The notes under the pieces were generated by a model. That model saw only the letters and a program-made list of their open reading frames with translations. It searched no databases and was not told the origin of the DNA. The position numbers and the translations under genes were made by a program. From Homarus americanus (taxonomy: Eukaryota; Arthropoda; Malacostraca; Decapoda; Nephropidae), in assembly GCF_018991925.1 (NCBI RefSeq), contig NW_024736071.1:11825782-11889781 (forward strand): a stretch of 64,000 nucleotides of DNA, given 5' to 3'. This document shows, one piece after another, positions 12,125-24,528 of this stretch (positions are counted from its first letter, which is position 1; each line of letters begins with the position of its first letter).

Positions 12125-15100
12125 GTAAAGAGACAGGGACCTACCACTACTGTATTCTTTCCCTTAATTACCTGTACCCGTCACTACCACTACTGTATTC
12201 CTTCCCTTAATTACCTGTGCCGTCCCTACTACTATTGTATTCCTTCCTTCATTACCTGTACCCGTCCCTACCACCACTGTATTCCTTACCTTAATTACCT
12301 GTACCCGTCCCTACCACCACTGTATTCCTTACCTTAATTACCTGTACCCGTCCTACTACCACTGTATTCCTTCCCTTCATTACCTGTACCCGTCCCTACC
12401 ACCACTGTATTCCTTACCTTAATTACCTGTACCGTCCTACTACCACTGTATTCCTTCCCTTCATTACCTGTACCCGTCCTACCACCACTGTATTCCTTAC
12501 CTTAATTACCTGTACCCGTCCCTACCACTACTGTATTCCTTACCTTATTACCTGTACCCGTCCCTACCACCACTGTATTCCTTCCTTCATTACCTGTACC
12601 TCCTACCACCACTGTATTCCTTGCCTTAATTACCTGTACCCGTCCCTACCACTACTGTATTCCTTCCCTTCATTACCTGTACGTCCCTATCACCACTGTA
12701 TTCCTTCCCTTAATTACCTGTACCGTCCCTACTACCACTGTATTCCTTCCTTAATTACCTGTACCCGTCCCTACTACCACTGTATTCCTTCCCTTAATTA
12801 CCTGTACCGTCCCTACTACCACTGTATTCCTTCCCTTAATTACCTGTACCGTCCCTACTACCACTGTATTCCTTCCCTTCATTACCTGTACCCGTCCTAC
12901 AACCACTGTATTCCTTCCTTCATTACCTGTACCCGTTCCTACCACTGTATTCCTTCCCTTCATTACCTGTACCCGTCCCTACTACTACTTATTCCTTACT
13001 TAATTACCTGTACCGTCCCTACTACCACTATATTCCTTCCTTCATTACCTGTACCCGTCCCTACTACCACTATATTCCTTCCCTTCATTACATGTACCCG
13101 TCCCTACCATCACTGTATTCCTTCCCTTCATTACCTGTACCCGTCCCTACCATCACTGTATTCCTTCCCTTCATTACCTGTGCCCTCCACTACCACTACT
13201 GTATTCTTCCCTTCATTACTGTACCGTCTCTACAAACACTGTGTCCTTCCTTCATTACCTGTACCCGTCCCTACCACCACTGTATTCCTTACCTTAATTA
13301 CCTGTACCCGTCCCTACCACTGTATTCCTTCCCTTCATTACCTGTACCCGTCCCTACTACCACTGTATTCCTTCCCTTAATTACTTGTACCCGTCCCTAC
13401 TACCACTGTATTCCTTCCCTTCATTACCTGTACCCGTCACTACTACTACTGTATTCCTTACCTTAATTACCTGTACCGTCCTACCATCACTGCATTCCTT
13501 CCCTTCATTACCTGTACCCGTCACTACTACCACTGTATTCCTTCCCTTCATTACCTGTACCCGTCACTACCACTACTGTATTCCTTCCTTCATTACCTGT
13601 ACCCGTCACTACTACCTGTATTCCTTCCTTCATTACCTGTACCCGTCCCTACCATCACTGTATTCCTTCCCTTCATTACCTGTACCCGTCCCTACCATCA
13701 CTGTATTCCTTTCCTTCATTACCTGTACCCGTCACTACCACTACTGTATTCTTTCCTTCATTACCTGTACCCGTCACTACCACTACTGTATTTCCCTTCA
13801 TTACCTGTACCCGTCACTACTACTACCGTATTCCTTCCCTTCATTACCTGTACCCGTCCCTCATCACTGTATTCCTTCCCTTCATTACCTGTACCCGTCC
13901 CTACTTCCACTGTATTCCTTCCCTTCATTACCTGTACCCGTCCCTACTACCACGTATTCCTTCCTTCATTACCTGTACCCGTCACTACCACTACTGTATT
14001 CCTTCACTTCATTACCTGTACCCGTCACTACCACCTACTGTATTCCTTCCCTTCATTACCTGTACCCGTCACTACTACTATTGTATTCCTTCCTTCTTTA
14101 CCTGTACCGTCCTACCATCACTGTATTCCTTCCTTCATTACCTGTACCCGTCCCTACTACCACTGTATTCCTTCCCTTCATTACCTGTACCCGTCACTAC
14201 CACTACTGTATTCCTTCCCTTCATTACCTGTACCCGTCACTACCACTACTGTATTCCTTCCCTTCATTACCTGTACCCGTCACTACTACTACCGTATTCC
14301 TTCCTTCATTACCTGTACCGTCCCTACCATCACTGTATTCCTTCCTTCATTACCTGTACCCGTCCCTACCATCACTGTATTCCTTCCCTTCATTACCTGT
14401 ACCCGTCCCTACTACTATTGTATTCCTTCCCTTCATTACCTGTACCCGTCCCTACCATCACTGCATTCCTTCCTTCATTACCTGTACCCGTCCCTACTAC
14501 CACTGTATTCCTTCTCTTCATTACCTGTACCCGTCACTACTACTGTATTCCTTCCCTTCATTACCTGTACCCGTCACTACCACTACTGTATTCCTTCCTT
14601 CATTACCTGTACCCGTCACTACTACTACCGTATTCCTTCCCTTCATTACCTGTACCCGTCCCTACCATCACTGTATTCCTTCCTTCATTACCTGTACCCG
14701 TCCCTACCATCACTGTATTCCTTCCTTCATTACCTGTACCCGTCCCTACTACTATTGTATTCCTTCCCTTCATTACCTGTACCCGTCCCTACCATCACTG
14801 TATTCCTTCCTTCATTACCTGTACCGTCCCTACTACCACTGTATTCCTTCCCTTCATTACCTGTACCCGTCTCTACTAACACTGTATTCCTTCCCTTCAT
14901 TACCCGTACGCGTCCCTACCATCACTGTATTCCTTCCTTCATTACCTGTACCCGTCCCTACTACCACTGTATTCCTTCCTTCATTACCCGTACGCGTCCC
15001 TACCATCACTGTATTCCTTCCTTCATTACCTGTACCCGTCCCTACCATCACTGTATTCCTTCCTTCATTACCTGTACCCGTCCCTACCATCACTGTATTC

Positions 15101-15555
15101 CTTCCCTTCATTACCTGTACCCGTCCCTACTACTATTGTATTCCTTCCCTTCATTACCTGTACCCGTCCCTCATCACTGTATTCCTTCCTTCATTACCTG
15201 TACCCGTCACTACTATTGTATTCCTTCCCTTCATTACCTGTACCCGTCCCTACTTCTACTTTCCTTCCTTCATTACCTGTACCCGTCCCTACCATCACTG
15301 TATTCCTTCCCTCTTACCTGTACCCGTCCTACTACCTGTATTCCTTCCCTTAATTACCTGTACCCGTCCCTACTACCACTGTATTCCTTCCTTAATTACC
15401 TGTACCCGTCCCTACTACCACTGTATTCTTTCCTTCATTTCTGCCCGTCTCTACCATCACTGTATTCCTTCCTTCATTACCTGTACCCGTCCCTACTACC
15501 ACTGTATTCCTTCCCTTCATTACCTGTACCCGTCTCTACCACTGTATCTCTCCCT
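12125..15555 (+). repeat. 43-bp minisatellite, about 80 units, 3.4 kb
   Basis: Consensus pieces in order are TGTATTCCTTCCCTTCATTA, CCTGTACCCGTCCCTAC and a variable CATCAC, CACCAC, TACTAC or CACTAC. The TTCATTACC form dominates after about 13.0 kb and the TTAATTACC form before it. Since 43 is not a multiple of 3, a frame cycles through all three phases, and the plus strand has no stop in any phase. This yields an 809-codon open frame (13385-15814) that is not a gene. Many units differ only by loss of one C in CCC runs. Confidence 0.95.
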
Positions 15556-15797
15556 CATTCACTCTAACTTCTCACTTCCTCTCTACGCCTCTCCCTTTAT
15601 CTACGCCTCTCCCTTCCTCTCCACCTCTCCCTTCCTCTCCACCTCTCCCTCCTCTCCACCTCCCCCTTCCTCTCCACCTCTCCCTTCCTCTTCCTCTCCT
15701 TCCTCTCCACCTCCCCTTCCTCTCCGCCTCTCCCTTCCTCTCCGCCTCTCCCTTCCTCTCCGCCTCTCCCTTCCTCTCCGCCTCTCCCGGCCTGTTT
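15556..15797 (+). repeat. 18-bp pyrimidine minisatellite
   Basis: Units read CCTCTCCCTTCCTCTCCA, or end in CG. It abuts the 43-bp array and continues its stop-free frame by chance. Confidence 0.9.
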
Positions 15798-16695
15798 CAC
15801 ACCAGGAGATCTAACCCGTGAAGATAACTTGGAAAAATATTACACAACGTTAAGATAACCGAGGATGAAGAGGCAGGAGGAGGAGGAGGTGGGATAGGTT
15901 CCGTGAGGATAGACGCGATGAGGAGAGGAGAGGAGACAGAGAAAACGAAAGAGAAATCCGTGAAAAATCTACATTAGCGTTTATGGGTAATGGACAGATG
16001 AACAGATATATCGAGTGTTGAGTAAATAGATACAGACCAATGTATAATGCTTCATACATAAGACCGGTGTTCTGATGACTGTACTCAGCGTGAACTCGAT
16101 GCTAAGAGAACTCAGATGAGAGACGCTAGAGACGATATATATCCTGGTTCTCTTATACCTCATCTAGCCCTGTGTCTCTCTGTCAAGACCTAGAGTGAGA
16201 GACATTATAGTTCACTAAGGGTAAACAATTTAACGTCTTGATTATGTTAAACTATATTACCCATATCACTATGTCCTTATAAAGATACAGTGTTAAATGT
16301 GTATAACTTATTTTTCCTCTGCACACGATAACTACCGTGTAATATAATTTATTTATCCTGAATATCTACACCTGATCTTGACAATTGGACAATGTATAAT
16401 AAATCTCAAATATACTATCAGTGGATATTCAGTTCACGAGTAAAGTCCCCAGTGGATTTCCGACTCTTTTAACATTACACCCTCTGATAATTAACACCTA
16501 ACGCCCTACTGTACCATAAACAACAGCGTCAGCACAAGCAATCAACAGTGACTAGCGCCTTCTTGTACCTCACAGTAACACGATTATGATGGTAACCCAG
16601 ACGGCTGTACTGTGTGTATAAGTCAATCTTCTGTCAGTAGTGGTGGGTGTTTACAGACGGTACACGAATATAAGTCGCCAATTATCATCACTCGC
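15798..16695. other. Unique DNA, no gene seen
   Basis: Low-repeat sequence of balanced composition with a short purine patch at 15866-15950. No recognisable ORF or RNA gene. Confidence 0.55.
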
Positions 16696-16699
16696 TTCT

Positions 16700-16746
16700 T
16701 CCATCCCATCCCATCCCATCCCACCCACCCACCCACCCACCCATCC

Positions 16747-16812
<66 letters not shown>
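16700..16812 (+). repeat. CATCC/CCCA tract and (CT)n microsatellite
   Basis: CATCC repeats, then CCCA repeats, then about 60 bp of (CT)n ending near 16811. Confidence 0.95.
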
Positions 16813-16814
<2 letters not shown>

Positions 16815-17228
16815 AATATTCCACTGTTCCTCTCACCCTTCCTGTTCCATTATAATACTGTTCCCCTTTCATTCTTATGTACGGTTCTCTTCTTTTTCTT
16901 TCTCCTCCTTTCGTTTTCGTCTTCCTAGATGTCTTCCTCTTGTTCCTCTTCCATTTAGCATTTCTCCTTCCAAATTATCTTGTTTCTCTCTGTTACACGA
17001 ATTTTCCTACACTCTTTTCTTAGTCTACTTTTCCACCATTCATCATTATCCTTTCCCATTCCTCCCCTCCTTCTCTCCTCCTCATCCCTCCCCTCCCCTC
17101 CTTCCCTCATTCCTTCCCTCACCCCATTTACCCCCTTCCTTCCCTCCTCCCTCCTCCTTCCTTCCCCACTCCTTCCTCTCCTTTCCTCACTCCTCCTCCT
17201 CATTCCCTTCTCTCATTCTCTCCCCCTC
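16813..17228 (+). repeat. Long pyrimidine-rich tract
   Basis: About 400 bp of C- and T-rich DNA, increasingly pure towards 17228, ending in CTCTCCCCCTCAG. The overlapping plus-strand frames of 168 and 236 codons owe most of their length to this tract. Confidence 0.8.
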
Positions 17229-17230
17229 AG

Positions 17231-17318
17231 ATTCCCTCGGCGTCCTGTGTTATCTCGACGAGGGAAATTATCGGGATCCTCTTTCTGTGGCGGAGGGCGG
17301 CGCATCCTGCCTGATAAC
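17231..17318 (+). CDS. Candidate internal exon (unidentified)
   Basis: An 88-bp island of complex sequence sits between a pyrimidine tract that ends in a good acceptor (CCCCCTCAG) and a GTGAGG that could serve as a donor. Two frames are open. One encodes SLGVLCYLDEGNYRDPLSVA followed by EGGASCLI, entered with two bases of a split codon. The other begins FPRRPVLSRRGKLSG. I do not recognise either peptide. Polypyrimidine DNA before any AG imitates an acceptor, so the splice signal alone is weak. An ordinary non-coding island is equally possible. Confidence 0.22.
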
Positions 17319-17319
17319 G

Positions 17320-17472
17320 TGAGGGGAAGAGGAGGAGGAAGGACAGGGAGGAGGAGGAGACAGGACCAGGGTGGAAAGGAGGAGGCAGGACCAGGGGAGG
17401 AGGAGGAGGAGGAGGCAAAACCAGGGGAGGAGGCAAGAAGCAGGGGGAGTAGGAACAAGGGGAGGCAAGGAC
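17320..17472 (-). repeat. GGA-rich polypurine tract
   Basis: GGAGGAGGA and GGCAGGACCAGGGGAGGAGG units. The purine strand switches relative to the preceding pyrimidine tract, leaving the 88-bp island between them. Confidence 0.85.
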
Positions 17473-17477
17473 CGCAA

Positions 17478-17995
17478 TCCTGTTGACCCACCCTCCATCC
17501 TGTTGACCCACTCACCATCCTCCTAACCCACCCAACATCCTGCTAACCCACCCACCATCCTGCTAACCCACCCACCATCCTGCTAACCCACCCAACATCC
17601 TGTTGACCCACCCTCCATCCTGTTGACCCACTCACCATCCTCCTAACCCACCCACCCTCCTAACCCACCCACCATCCTCCTAACCCACCCACCATCCTGC
17701 TAACCACATCCAAACATCCTGTTAACCCACCCAACATCCTGTTGACCCACCCCTCCATCCTGTTGACCCACTCCTCCTAACCATCCTCCATCCCCTAACC
17801 CACCCACCATCCTGCTAACCCACCACCATCCTGCTAACCCACCCACCATCCTGCTCACCCACCCAACATCCTTTTAACCCACCCACCATCCTGTTGACCC
17901 ACCCACCATCCTGTTGACCCACTCACCATCCTCCTAACCCACCCACCATCCTTCTAACCCACCCAACATCCTGCTAACCCATCCACCCACCAGAC
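17478..17995 (+). repeat. 20-bp minisatellite, about 25 units
   Basis: Unit CATCCTGCTAACCCACCCAC, with variants CATCCTGTTGACCCACCC and CATCCTCCTAACCC. It ends in a short CAGA run. Confidence 0.95.
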
Positions 17996-18690
17996 AGACA
18001 GACAGACCTAAATATTGAAATTAGTAAGAAGAAAAGGGTAAAAGTGATAAGAGAGAGGGAGAAAAAAATCAACTTCCGGTAAAATTAAAAAATGACAAAA
18101 GAACGTGACAGAAGAAAGGTCACAAAGGTGAAATACGAGACGAGAAGAAGACAAAAACCAAAGAATACAGAGATAACAAGAAAGACAATAGTATGTGATT
18201 CTGAGAAGGTGAGAAGACAAAAACAGAGAGGAAACACACAAACACAAAAAAAGGGAGAATCAAGATAAAGAAGTCTAAGATATCAAATGATCGAGGCACA
18301 GAGACTATAATAAAAATATTAATGTTGATTATTGAGGTGGCTACTGTATTGTGTGCTTTAATACTACTACATCTAGCACCTTTAATACACATCTATCGTT
18401 TACACAATAATATAATCGGACAGACACACAGAAAGACGAACAGACAACCAAGGTAAAACAAATGCACCACAATAACAGACGATACAAAATAAAAAAGGAC
18501 AATAAAGCTCACAAACACAAGATGAACTGATTGATATTTGAGCTTTCTACATAACCTTAAGGTCACAGAAGAGGGACAAAGGTCAATCAGGAGGGACTTC
18601 AGGGCGCCACAAAACGGCTTGTTCAGAAACACACTTATGGTCACTTGAATAATTCTTTCGTTGGTTAAGAAGTTTGAGTCTAAGTACATG
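17996..18690. other. A-rich unique DNA, no gene seen
   Basis: Purine-biased on the plus strand. Minus-strand frames of 79-98 codons rich in Phe, Leu and Ser are compositional. Confidence 0.55.
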
Positions 18691-18779
18691 TTACTCGACA
18701 GGTGAGAAGCCGAGGCGTGAAAGGTGTGGGCGGAGGTTGAGAAGGACAGATAAATAGTGTATTGAGGGTAGTGTATTTA

Positions 18780-19020
18780 CCGTAGTGTGGTGAGGGCAGT
18801 GTGGTAAGGGCAGTGTGGTGAGGGCAGTGTGGTGAAGGCAGTGTGGTGAGGGCAGTGTGGTGAAGGGAGAGCGGTGAGGGCAGTGTGGTGAGGGCAGTGT
18901 GGTAAGGGCAGTGTGGTGAGGGCAGTGTGGTGAAGGCAGTGTGGTGAGGGCAGTGTGGTGAAGGGAGAGCGGTGAGGGCAGTGTGGTGAGGGCAGTGTGG
19001 TGAAGGGAGTGGGGTGGAAT
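18780..19020 (-). repeat. 15-bp minisatellite, about 16 units
   Basis: Plus-strand unit GTGGTGAGGGCAGTG, with variants GTGAAGGCAGT and GTGAAGGGAGAGCG. A block of about 105 bp ending in the GGGAGAGCGG variant appears twice (ending near 18873 and 18975), a sign of higher-order duplication. The 15-bp period keeps minus-strand frames open. Confidence 0.9.
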
Positions 19021-19300
19021 GTGGTGAGGGTAATATGGGAGTGAGCACCAGGAGTGGATAGTGAAGGATGGGCAGCGTGAAATGGGGTGGATTAGTTGAA
19101 CACCGTGGGGGTGGGCAAGATTGGGTAGATACCGTGAGGTGGATATGGTAGGGTGGGCAGGCAGGGTGAGGTGGGTAGGATTGGGCAGACAGGGTAAGCA
19201 GGGTAAAGTGGACAGGATATGGTCAGCAGAGGGAGGTCGTCGGCAGGGTAGGGAGGGCAAGTAGTGGGTGAGAGATACGGTGAGTGTCGTGCGGGGTGAC
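19021..19300. repeat. Degenerate GGGTGGGCAGG-type purine-rich repeat
   Basis: Loosely repeated GGTGGGTAGGATTGGGCAGA and GGGTGGGCAGGCAGGG motifs that extend the neighbouring 15-bp array. Confidence 0.6.
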
Positions 19301-20525
19301 GGCACTAGGACCTAAGTGGCTCCTGCGCCTCTATCACGGTTTTTGTGGTTCCGAGGTGGGTGGGTTTTGTATAAGTGGTGAGGAGGGTGGGTTGTGGGGT
19401 CCCTTTGTTCCCCACCCACCTTTTGCCTCTCATTTAAAACATACTTGAATTATATAATGTCTTTTATTTTAATTATTTTTTTATTCAACAAGTACAATCA
19501 TTAAAACATTAAAAAAGGCAGAAAAGAACTCTATAACAACAGCAAATATGAGCAGTGAGACATGACAGTATTAACCCCAGCTTTTAATTACCATACGATA
19601 TAAAATAATGTAAATAATAGTCACATAAAACAATTTGTTGTCATATACAAATTTTTCTCCCTTATTAATGACCCAACACCTGTACGTGACACTAACACCT
19701 GCCAGGTACCACTAATGAGGTGTTGTATACGAGGTACACAGTATACACCTGAAAGACAGCTCTCTATTTCTAGCAGATGATCCCGTAGTAACCAAAACAA
19801 TTAACGACACTGATAGCTAAGCCTTCCTCTCGGCAAATGTATGAGAGTATGTATATGAATACGAGTATGTATGTCTATGTACGGGAGTATATGTATGAGG
19901 GTGTATATGAATAAGAGTATGGAATTAAATGAGAGTATTTACAGGTATGAGAGTATGTATATGAATGAATGCATGACAAATGTATACTGCATAACAATGA
20001 AGTACTACCAAAGGAAAGTTACCAGGAACATATAGGAATACGTTTACTGTACTTAATAGAAACATACACACATACACACTGTATACTAAATAATGTAAAC
20101 TCGCTTTTCCATCCCAAAAAAACCACCAGATGTTTGATACGTAAACACTAAGCAAAAATAAATATCTTAATCAAGCGAAGATGTTGATTAAATGCGTCAA
20201 AAACTCAATGAATGAAATGAAATATATATATAAACAGTGTATATAATAAAAACTACACAAATTCGCATCAGAAAATACAAGTGCACACAATATTGACATC
20301 ATTAAAACACAAACAAACAAACAAACAAAATATGCAGAAGTCTTAAAATGTCCAATGAATTATGCAGGAGTGAGCGGCCTTGTGGTGTTATCGTAAACAA
20401 CTTAGCGGTGTTATCTTGTGGTCCATTGAGTGAGGCCTTGTGTTTACGCTACCGCACCCCTGACCCGCCAACCTGTCTCCCGCCCTCCCCACACCCTCTC
20501 AACAGTGGTTAAATGTAGCAGGTTC
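19301..20525. other. Unique AT-rich DNA, no gene seen
   Basis: Contains a degenerate GAGTATGTATATGAAT repeat at about 19840-19975. Otherwise no recognisable feature. Confidence 0.55.
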
Positions 20526-20528
20526 GCT

Positions 20529-20532
<4 letters not shown>

Positions 20533-20567
<35 letters not shown>
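20533..20567. repeat. (TG)n microsatellite
   Basis: About 17 TG units after CTTTTAG. Confidence 0.95.
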
Positions 20568-21150
20568 GTTATTGGGTTATATGGTAGTATGGTAGTGTAT
20601 GGTTGTATGTATTGTATGATTATTTTCCTAACGTATGGTCAAACAATGTAAACAGTTAACACCCAACAAAGAGCAGGAACAATTTTACTCCACACGTCTT
20701 GTTAAACTCCTCAAGATATAACGCATCTTATTTTATGGGAGAGATATTATAAGGAAAACTGTGGTGAGGGGAGGTTATGCGTTGGTGGGTGGAGGGGTGG
20801 TGGTGACGGAGGCGTGGGTGGTGACGGAGGCGGTGATGCTGGTGGGTGAGACAGAGGGGGAGTCAAGACACAAGAGAAAGGTGGACACGAGAAACTGGAA
20901 ATAAAGAGTAGATGTGAAGGAAAATAAGATAATGTGTAATAAAAAAAATTCTTCGGGATGTACTGTAAATTCTTAAAGATATAATCAATCTCAGTATTTC
21001 CATGTATCTATAGAAATTATATAAAATTTCTTAATACACAAACGTCAAGGGTTTAGATATGACATGGTACATTCTGCATTATATCACTCAAGATGGACGC
21101 ACACCAATATTGTCCACTTAGTAAGGGAGGTGAAATAAGACTAAGTTAAT
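20568..21150. other. No gene seen; short G-rich repeat inside
   Basis: GGTGGTGACGGAGGCG is repeated at about 20808-20840. The rest is AT-rich. Confidence 0.5.
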
Positions 21151-21152
21151 CC

Positions 21153-21372
21153 ACTCTCTCTCTCTCTCTCTCTAATTCTTGCCAACATCGTCTATTTCTC
21201 CCCTCCTATCATCCTCCCTCTGTCCCTCCTCGTCATCATCATCTCTCTTTCTGTCCATCACCGTCCTACCCTCTCCCTCTATCATCGTCCCTCAATCACC
21301 CTTCCATCTTCGTCTCTCTCTCTCCCTCCCTTCCTTCATCTTCGTCACTCCCACCCTCCACCTCCCCGGGCT
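21153..21372 (+). repeat. (CT)n and pyrimidine-rich tract
   Basis: (TC)10 or so, followed by CTCCCTC and CATCATC-rich sequence. The short open frames here are compositional. Confidence 0.8.
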
Positions 21373-21748
21373 GTCGAGTGTGAGTGTCGCCGGGTGGTGA
21401 TTGGTGATGAGTGTCACGTGACCCAAGCAACCCAAGAGGCACCCCCCCCGCCCCACACACACACACAAACACAAGTGCTCGACTCTGCCCAGTTTATCAC
21501 TAGTTTCATGTAATCTTTAGTTTGCCTTTTGTGAATCTATAATGGAGAATTAGTTACTGAGCTGGGAACGTTTTACATGTTGCAGTGAAGGGTGTGGTGT
21601 GTGTGTGGTGAAGAAGAACGTCCATAGGTTGTAACACGCGCGTAAGGAAAACTTTTGATAGTAACATGTGGAGAGTTTTGCTCATGAAGTTGTATTTAGC
21701 TCTCCCAAACAAGGCATCAAATGACAGTCCCTTTAAAGCATGAACTTT
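21373..21748. other. Unique DNA, no gene seen
   Basis: Includes GTGTCACGTGACC, an E-box palindrome, at about 21411, and a C9/CA stretch near 21442-21471. Confidence 0.5.
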
Positions 21749-21754
21749 TTTGTA

Positions 21755-21952
21755 GGGAGGGATGAGGGGGTGAACGGGCAGGGGTGGAGGGGTGAGGGGT
21801 GAACGGGGGCAGGGGGTGGAGGAGGAGGGAGGTGAACGGGGCAGGGGGTGGAGGGGTGAGGGGGTGAACGGGGCAGGGGTGGAGGAGGAGGGGTGAGGGG
21901 GTGAACGGGGCAGGGAGGAGGGGTGAAGGGGGGGGAGATGAACGGAATAAGG
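21755..21952 (+). repeat. G-rich minisatellite, about 30 bp, quadruplex-prone
   Basis: Units built from GGTGAACGGGGCAGGGGGTG and GAGGGGTGAGGG. Many runs of three or more G lie within a few bases of each other on the plus strand, which is the sequence requirement for G-quadruplex formation. Confidence 0.85.
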
Positions 21953-21960
21953 GGGTTGAG

Positions 21961-22150
21961 GATATTGATACTGAAACAGTTTATCTAGCCAGAAAAAATA
22001 CAGATACAGAGTTGACTATAACAACAATATTGACATGGGTGAGCCAAGTGAGAGCCTGAGCTCTCTTAGTGCCACCTGATATACTGTATACTGTACTGTA
22101 CATTTATCTCCAGGAAATATTATATAACATCTGGATTACTACATGTAATA
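21961..22150. repeat. Dispersed repeat family E, copy 1
   Basis: Shares the ordered blocks CAGTTTAT(C/T)TAGCCAGAA, AATATTGACAT, GAGAGCCTG, CTCTCTTAGTG(C/G)CACCTGATA, TACTGTACATTTATCTC and TAACAT with 56581-56765, in the same orientation. Identity is roughly 75-80% by eye. No coding capacity. Confidence 0.7.
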
Positions 22151-22540
22151 GAGTGCTGGTTAATATATTTTGGAATGTTACCATGTTTATCACTTATATT
22201 TATTTTTTTATATTTTTAACATTTACGTTATAAATATATACACATTTTTACAGCAGAGTATAGTTGATAATACAGTGATCAGACAAGTTCATGGAAGCGA
22301 TACAACAAGGGTTGTGTTAGGGTGAAACAAAGGGACAGACAGTGTCAGGATCACGTCTTGACGGCCAAATTTATAATCATTTCAATGGTAATTTCTATTA
22401 ACGTGACAGTACATGATATAATGTTTCTAATGGTTTAGTAAAAGTATAAAACTAAATGTTACAAAAATCTTAATACTTACATTTCTCGCTTTTATCTTTC
22501 TTATCCCTATCATTTTCCTATCTCATCCTCTATACATAAA
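22151..22540. other. No gene seen
   Basis: AT-rich unique DNA. Confidence 0.5.
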
Positions 22541-22544
22541 AGAA

Positions 22545-22805
22545 CTGGAGGAGAGGTGGGGGGGAGGGGGAGGTGGAACATGGGGTAAAGGGAAGAGAAA
22601 TGAGATGGAGTATGGGGGAGGTGGGTAGAGGAAGATGGACGGAGGATAGAGGATGAGGAAGGGGATCGAGCGTCTCTAACTAGATAGGGGAGGGAGGGAG
22701 TGTGACACAACACCTCTTTACGTCTGGTGTGTGAGGGAAGCGATGAGGGAGGTGGAGAGAGAGATGCAGCAGACAGTTTCCCGAGGGAGGGGAGGGGTGG
22801 GGTGG
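22545..22805. repeat. G/A-rich low-complexity tract
   Basis: GGAGGGGGAGGTGG and GGGGTGGGG-type purine DNA without a fixed period. Minus-strand Ser/Pro/Leu frames are artefacts. Confidence 0.7.
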
Positions 22806-24528
22806 GGTGTAGAAAGAACCAAGTAACAGTGTCTTCGTATCCTTCTTACTATTATGAATATTTAACAATACTCTTAAACAGATCAAGAATGACGAGAGAT
22901 TCATATTGAGAGAAGGAATCCTGGGAATGCATGTTTTCTCTTCATAATGGCGGAAATATCAGTGGTAATTATTTCTCTGGGCTTAAGATGATGACTCTGA
23001 CTTCCTCTTTGTTTAGATCTACAAACCTTCAGTATATGTGGAAGGTGATGACTACAGCCTATGGAGTAGCGGGGTAAAATAAAGTTACCCTGGAGACTTT
23101 AGTGTTATTATTTCGTCATTTTAAGTAAATATTTAGTATATGTTGAAGGATAAATCATAATTGTTTTATGAGATGGACTTCATGTCTAGACAGATCAGTC
23201 GTAGGTACTCTTAGAATGAAGTACAGATAAACATACATTTTACTCGGCCAAAAACACAGACGAGATTATCATTCATCCTGGATGTTCATTAGGACGTTAG
23301 ATAAGACTCTCCCTTCAACCTCTAAGTTATTCATGTTGGATTAAATTGTGTTGGGTTAGTTTTGTTTGGGGGGGGGGGCTGATAAGAGACACATGAGCAA
23401 GGTCAGTTTCATTATTAACTTCACCTTGTGTTAGACCAGAAGGGCGCGACACATTATGACAGCGGTGTGAACGGCATTACAGGATATAGTGGTCATAGGT
23501 ATACAAAAGGTAAGGTAATCAGCCATTCACCAGTGATGACACACAGAGTAGTGTATAATGGGGCATAATACAGGTGTCATGGTACGAGTATATAGCTAAT
23601 ATAGACCGTGATGGTAACCCAAACGAGTATAACGTGAGGATAGTCTCTATTAGGTCTGGGTTGAGGTTATAGTTAAATAGTTCAGCACATTGTAGTTCAT
23701 TCCATTATAGCGCCGTAAATAATGTTGTACGGTACTCTTATCCTCCGCTCTGAGTTTTGGTAATGTGTGGGTTGTCATGACCTGCCACAGGTAGAGAAAT
23801 ACCATAGATGACCACCTCTCTGATGCGCTGCACGGTCACAGTCATGCTTGCTATAGTGTTACACAGACGTCCGAGGTTTACATCGATTGATGGTTCGTTA
23901 CAGTCGTGGTTGATGACACGGACCACCTCGTTATTCTCCCTAAATGTTAGTGTCCACAGGCAGGATATAATATGGTTATGGTTGGAAGCTCAGATGAGTC
24001 CTAGTAAGTTAAGAACAGTGAGGAGACACTCGGGCTTAACACATGTGAGTCTGAACTAATCAGTATAACTCACGGCCACAGCGTCCAGCCAATTCTCTTC
24101 GTAGACCGGCAGGCAGAATGGTAGGTAGCCGGGTTCAGTTACCACCAACGATAACATTAAGACTGAACGGTACATAAGTGTTTAGAGAAAATGACTTCTT
24201 AAGGACGGCTGTCTCTCATTTATGGCTCAGTCTGTGACCAAAATCACCCTATCAAACCATTTCATTACCCGCCGCTCGTTCTGAACCTCACCTCACTCTG
24301 CTCATTTAATAACCATTTCACTACTCTCTGTACACCGCGTCTCTGCCACTCTGTGTCTCCCGGGTGCCCAACGAGGCGTTACGAAATTGTGGATATACTG
24401 AGTGTTATGTTTTTTGTTGTTGTTTTATTGCTTGCTTTATTGCTCGGTTTTTTTCGGGTGATATCTCCGGTACTTTGTCAGCCAAGAAGTTTTGATACTT
24501 TTTTCAAGGTTCTTTGTTTGTTGTTTTT
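22806..24528. other. Unique DNA, 1.7 kb, no recognised gene
   Basis: Balanced composition and few repeats. Frames of 60-83 codons exist on both strands at 23738-24059 but overlap each other, and I recognise none. A G10 run lies near 23368. Confidence 0.5.

Noticed and set aside
13385..15814. 809-codon open frame
   Set aside because: It lies in the 43-bp array, which lacks stops in all plus phases. No start context, splice signals or domain.
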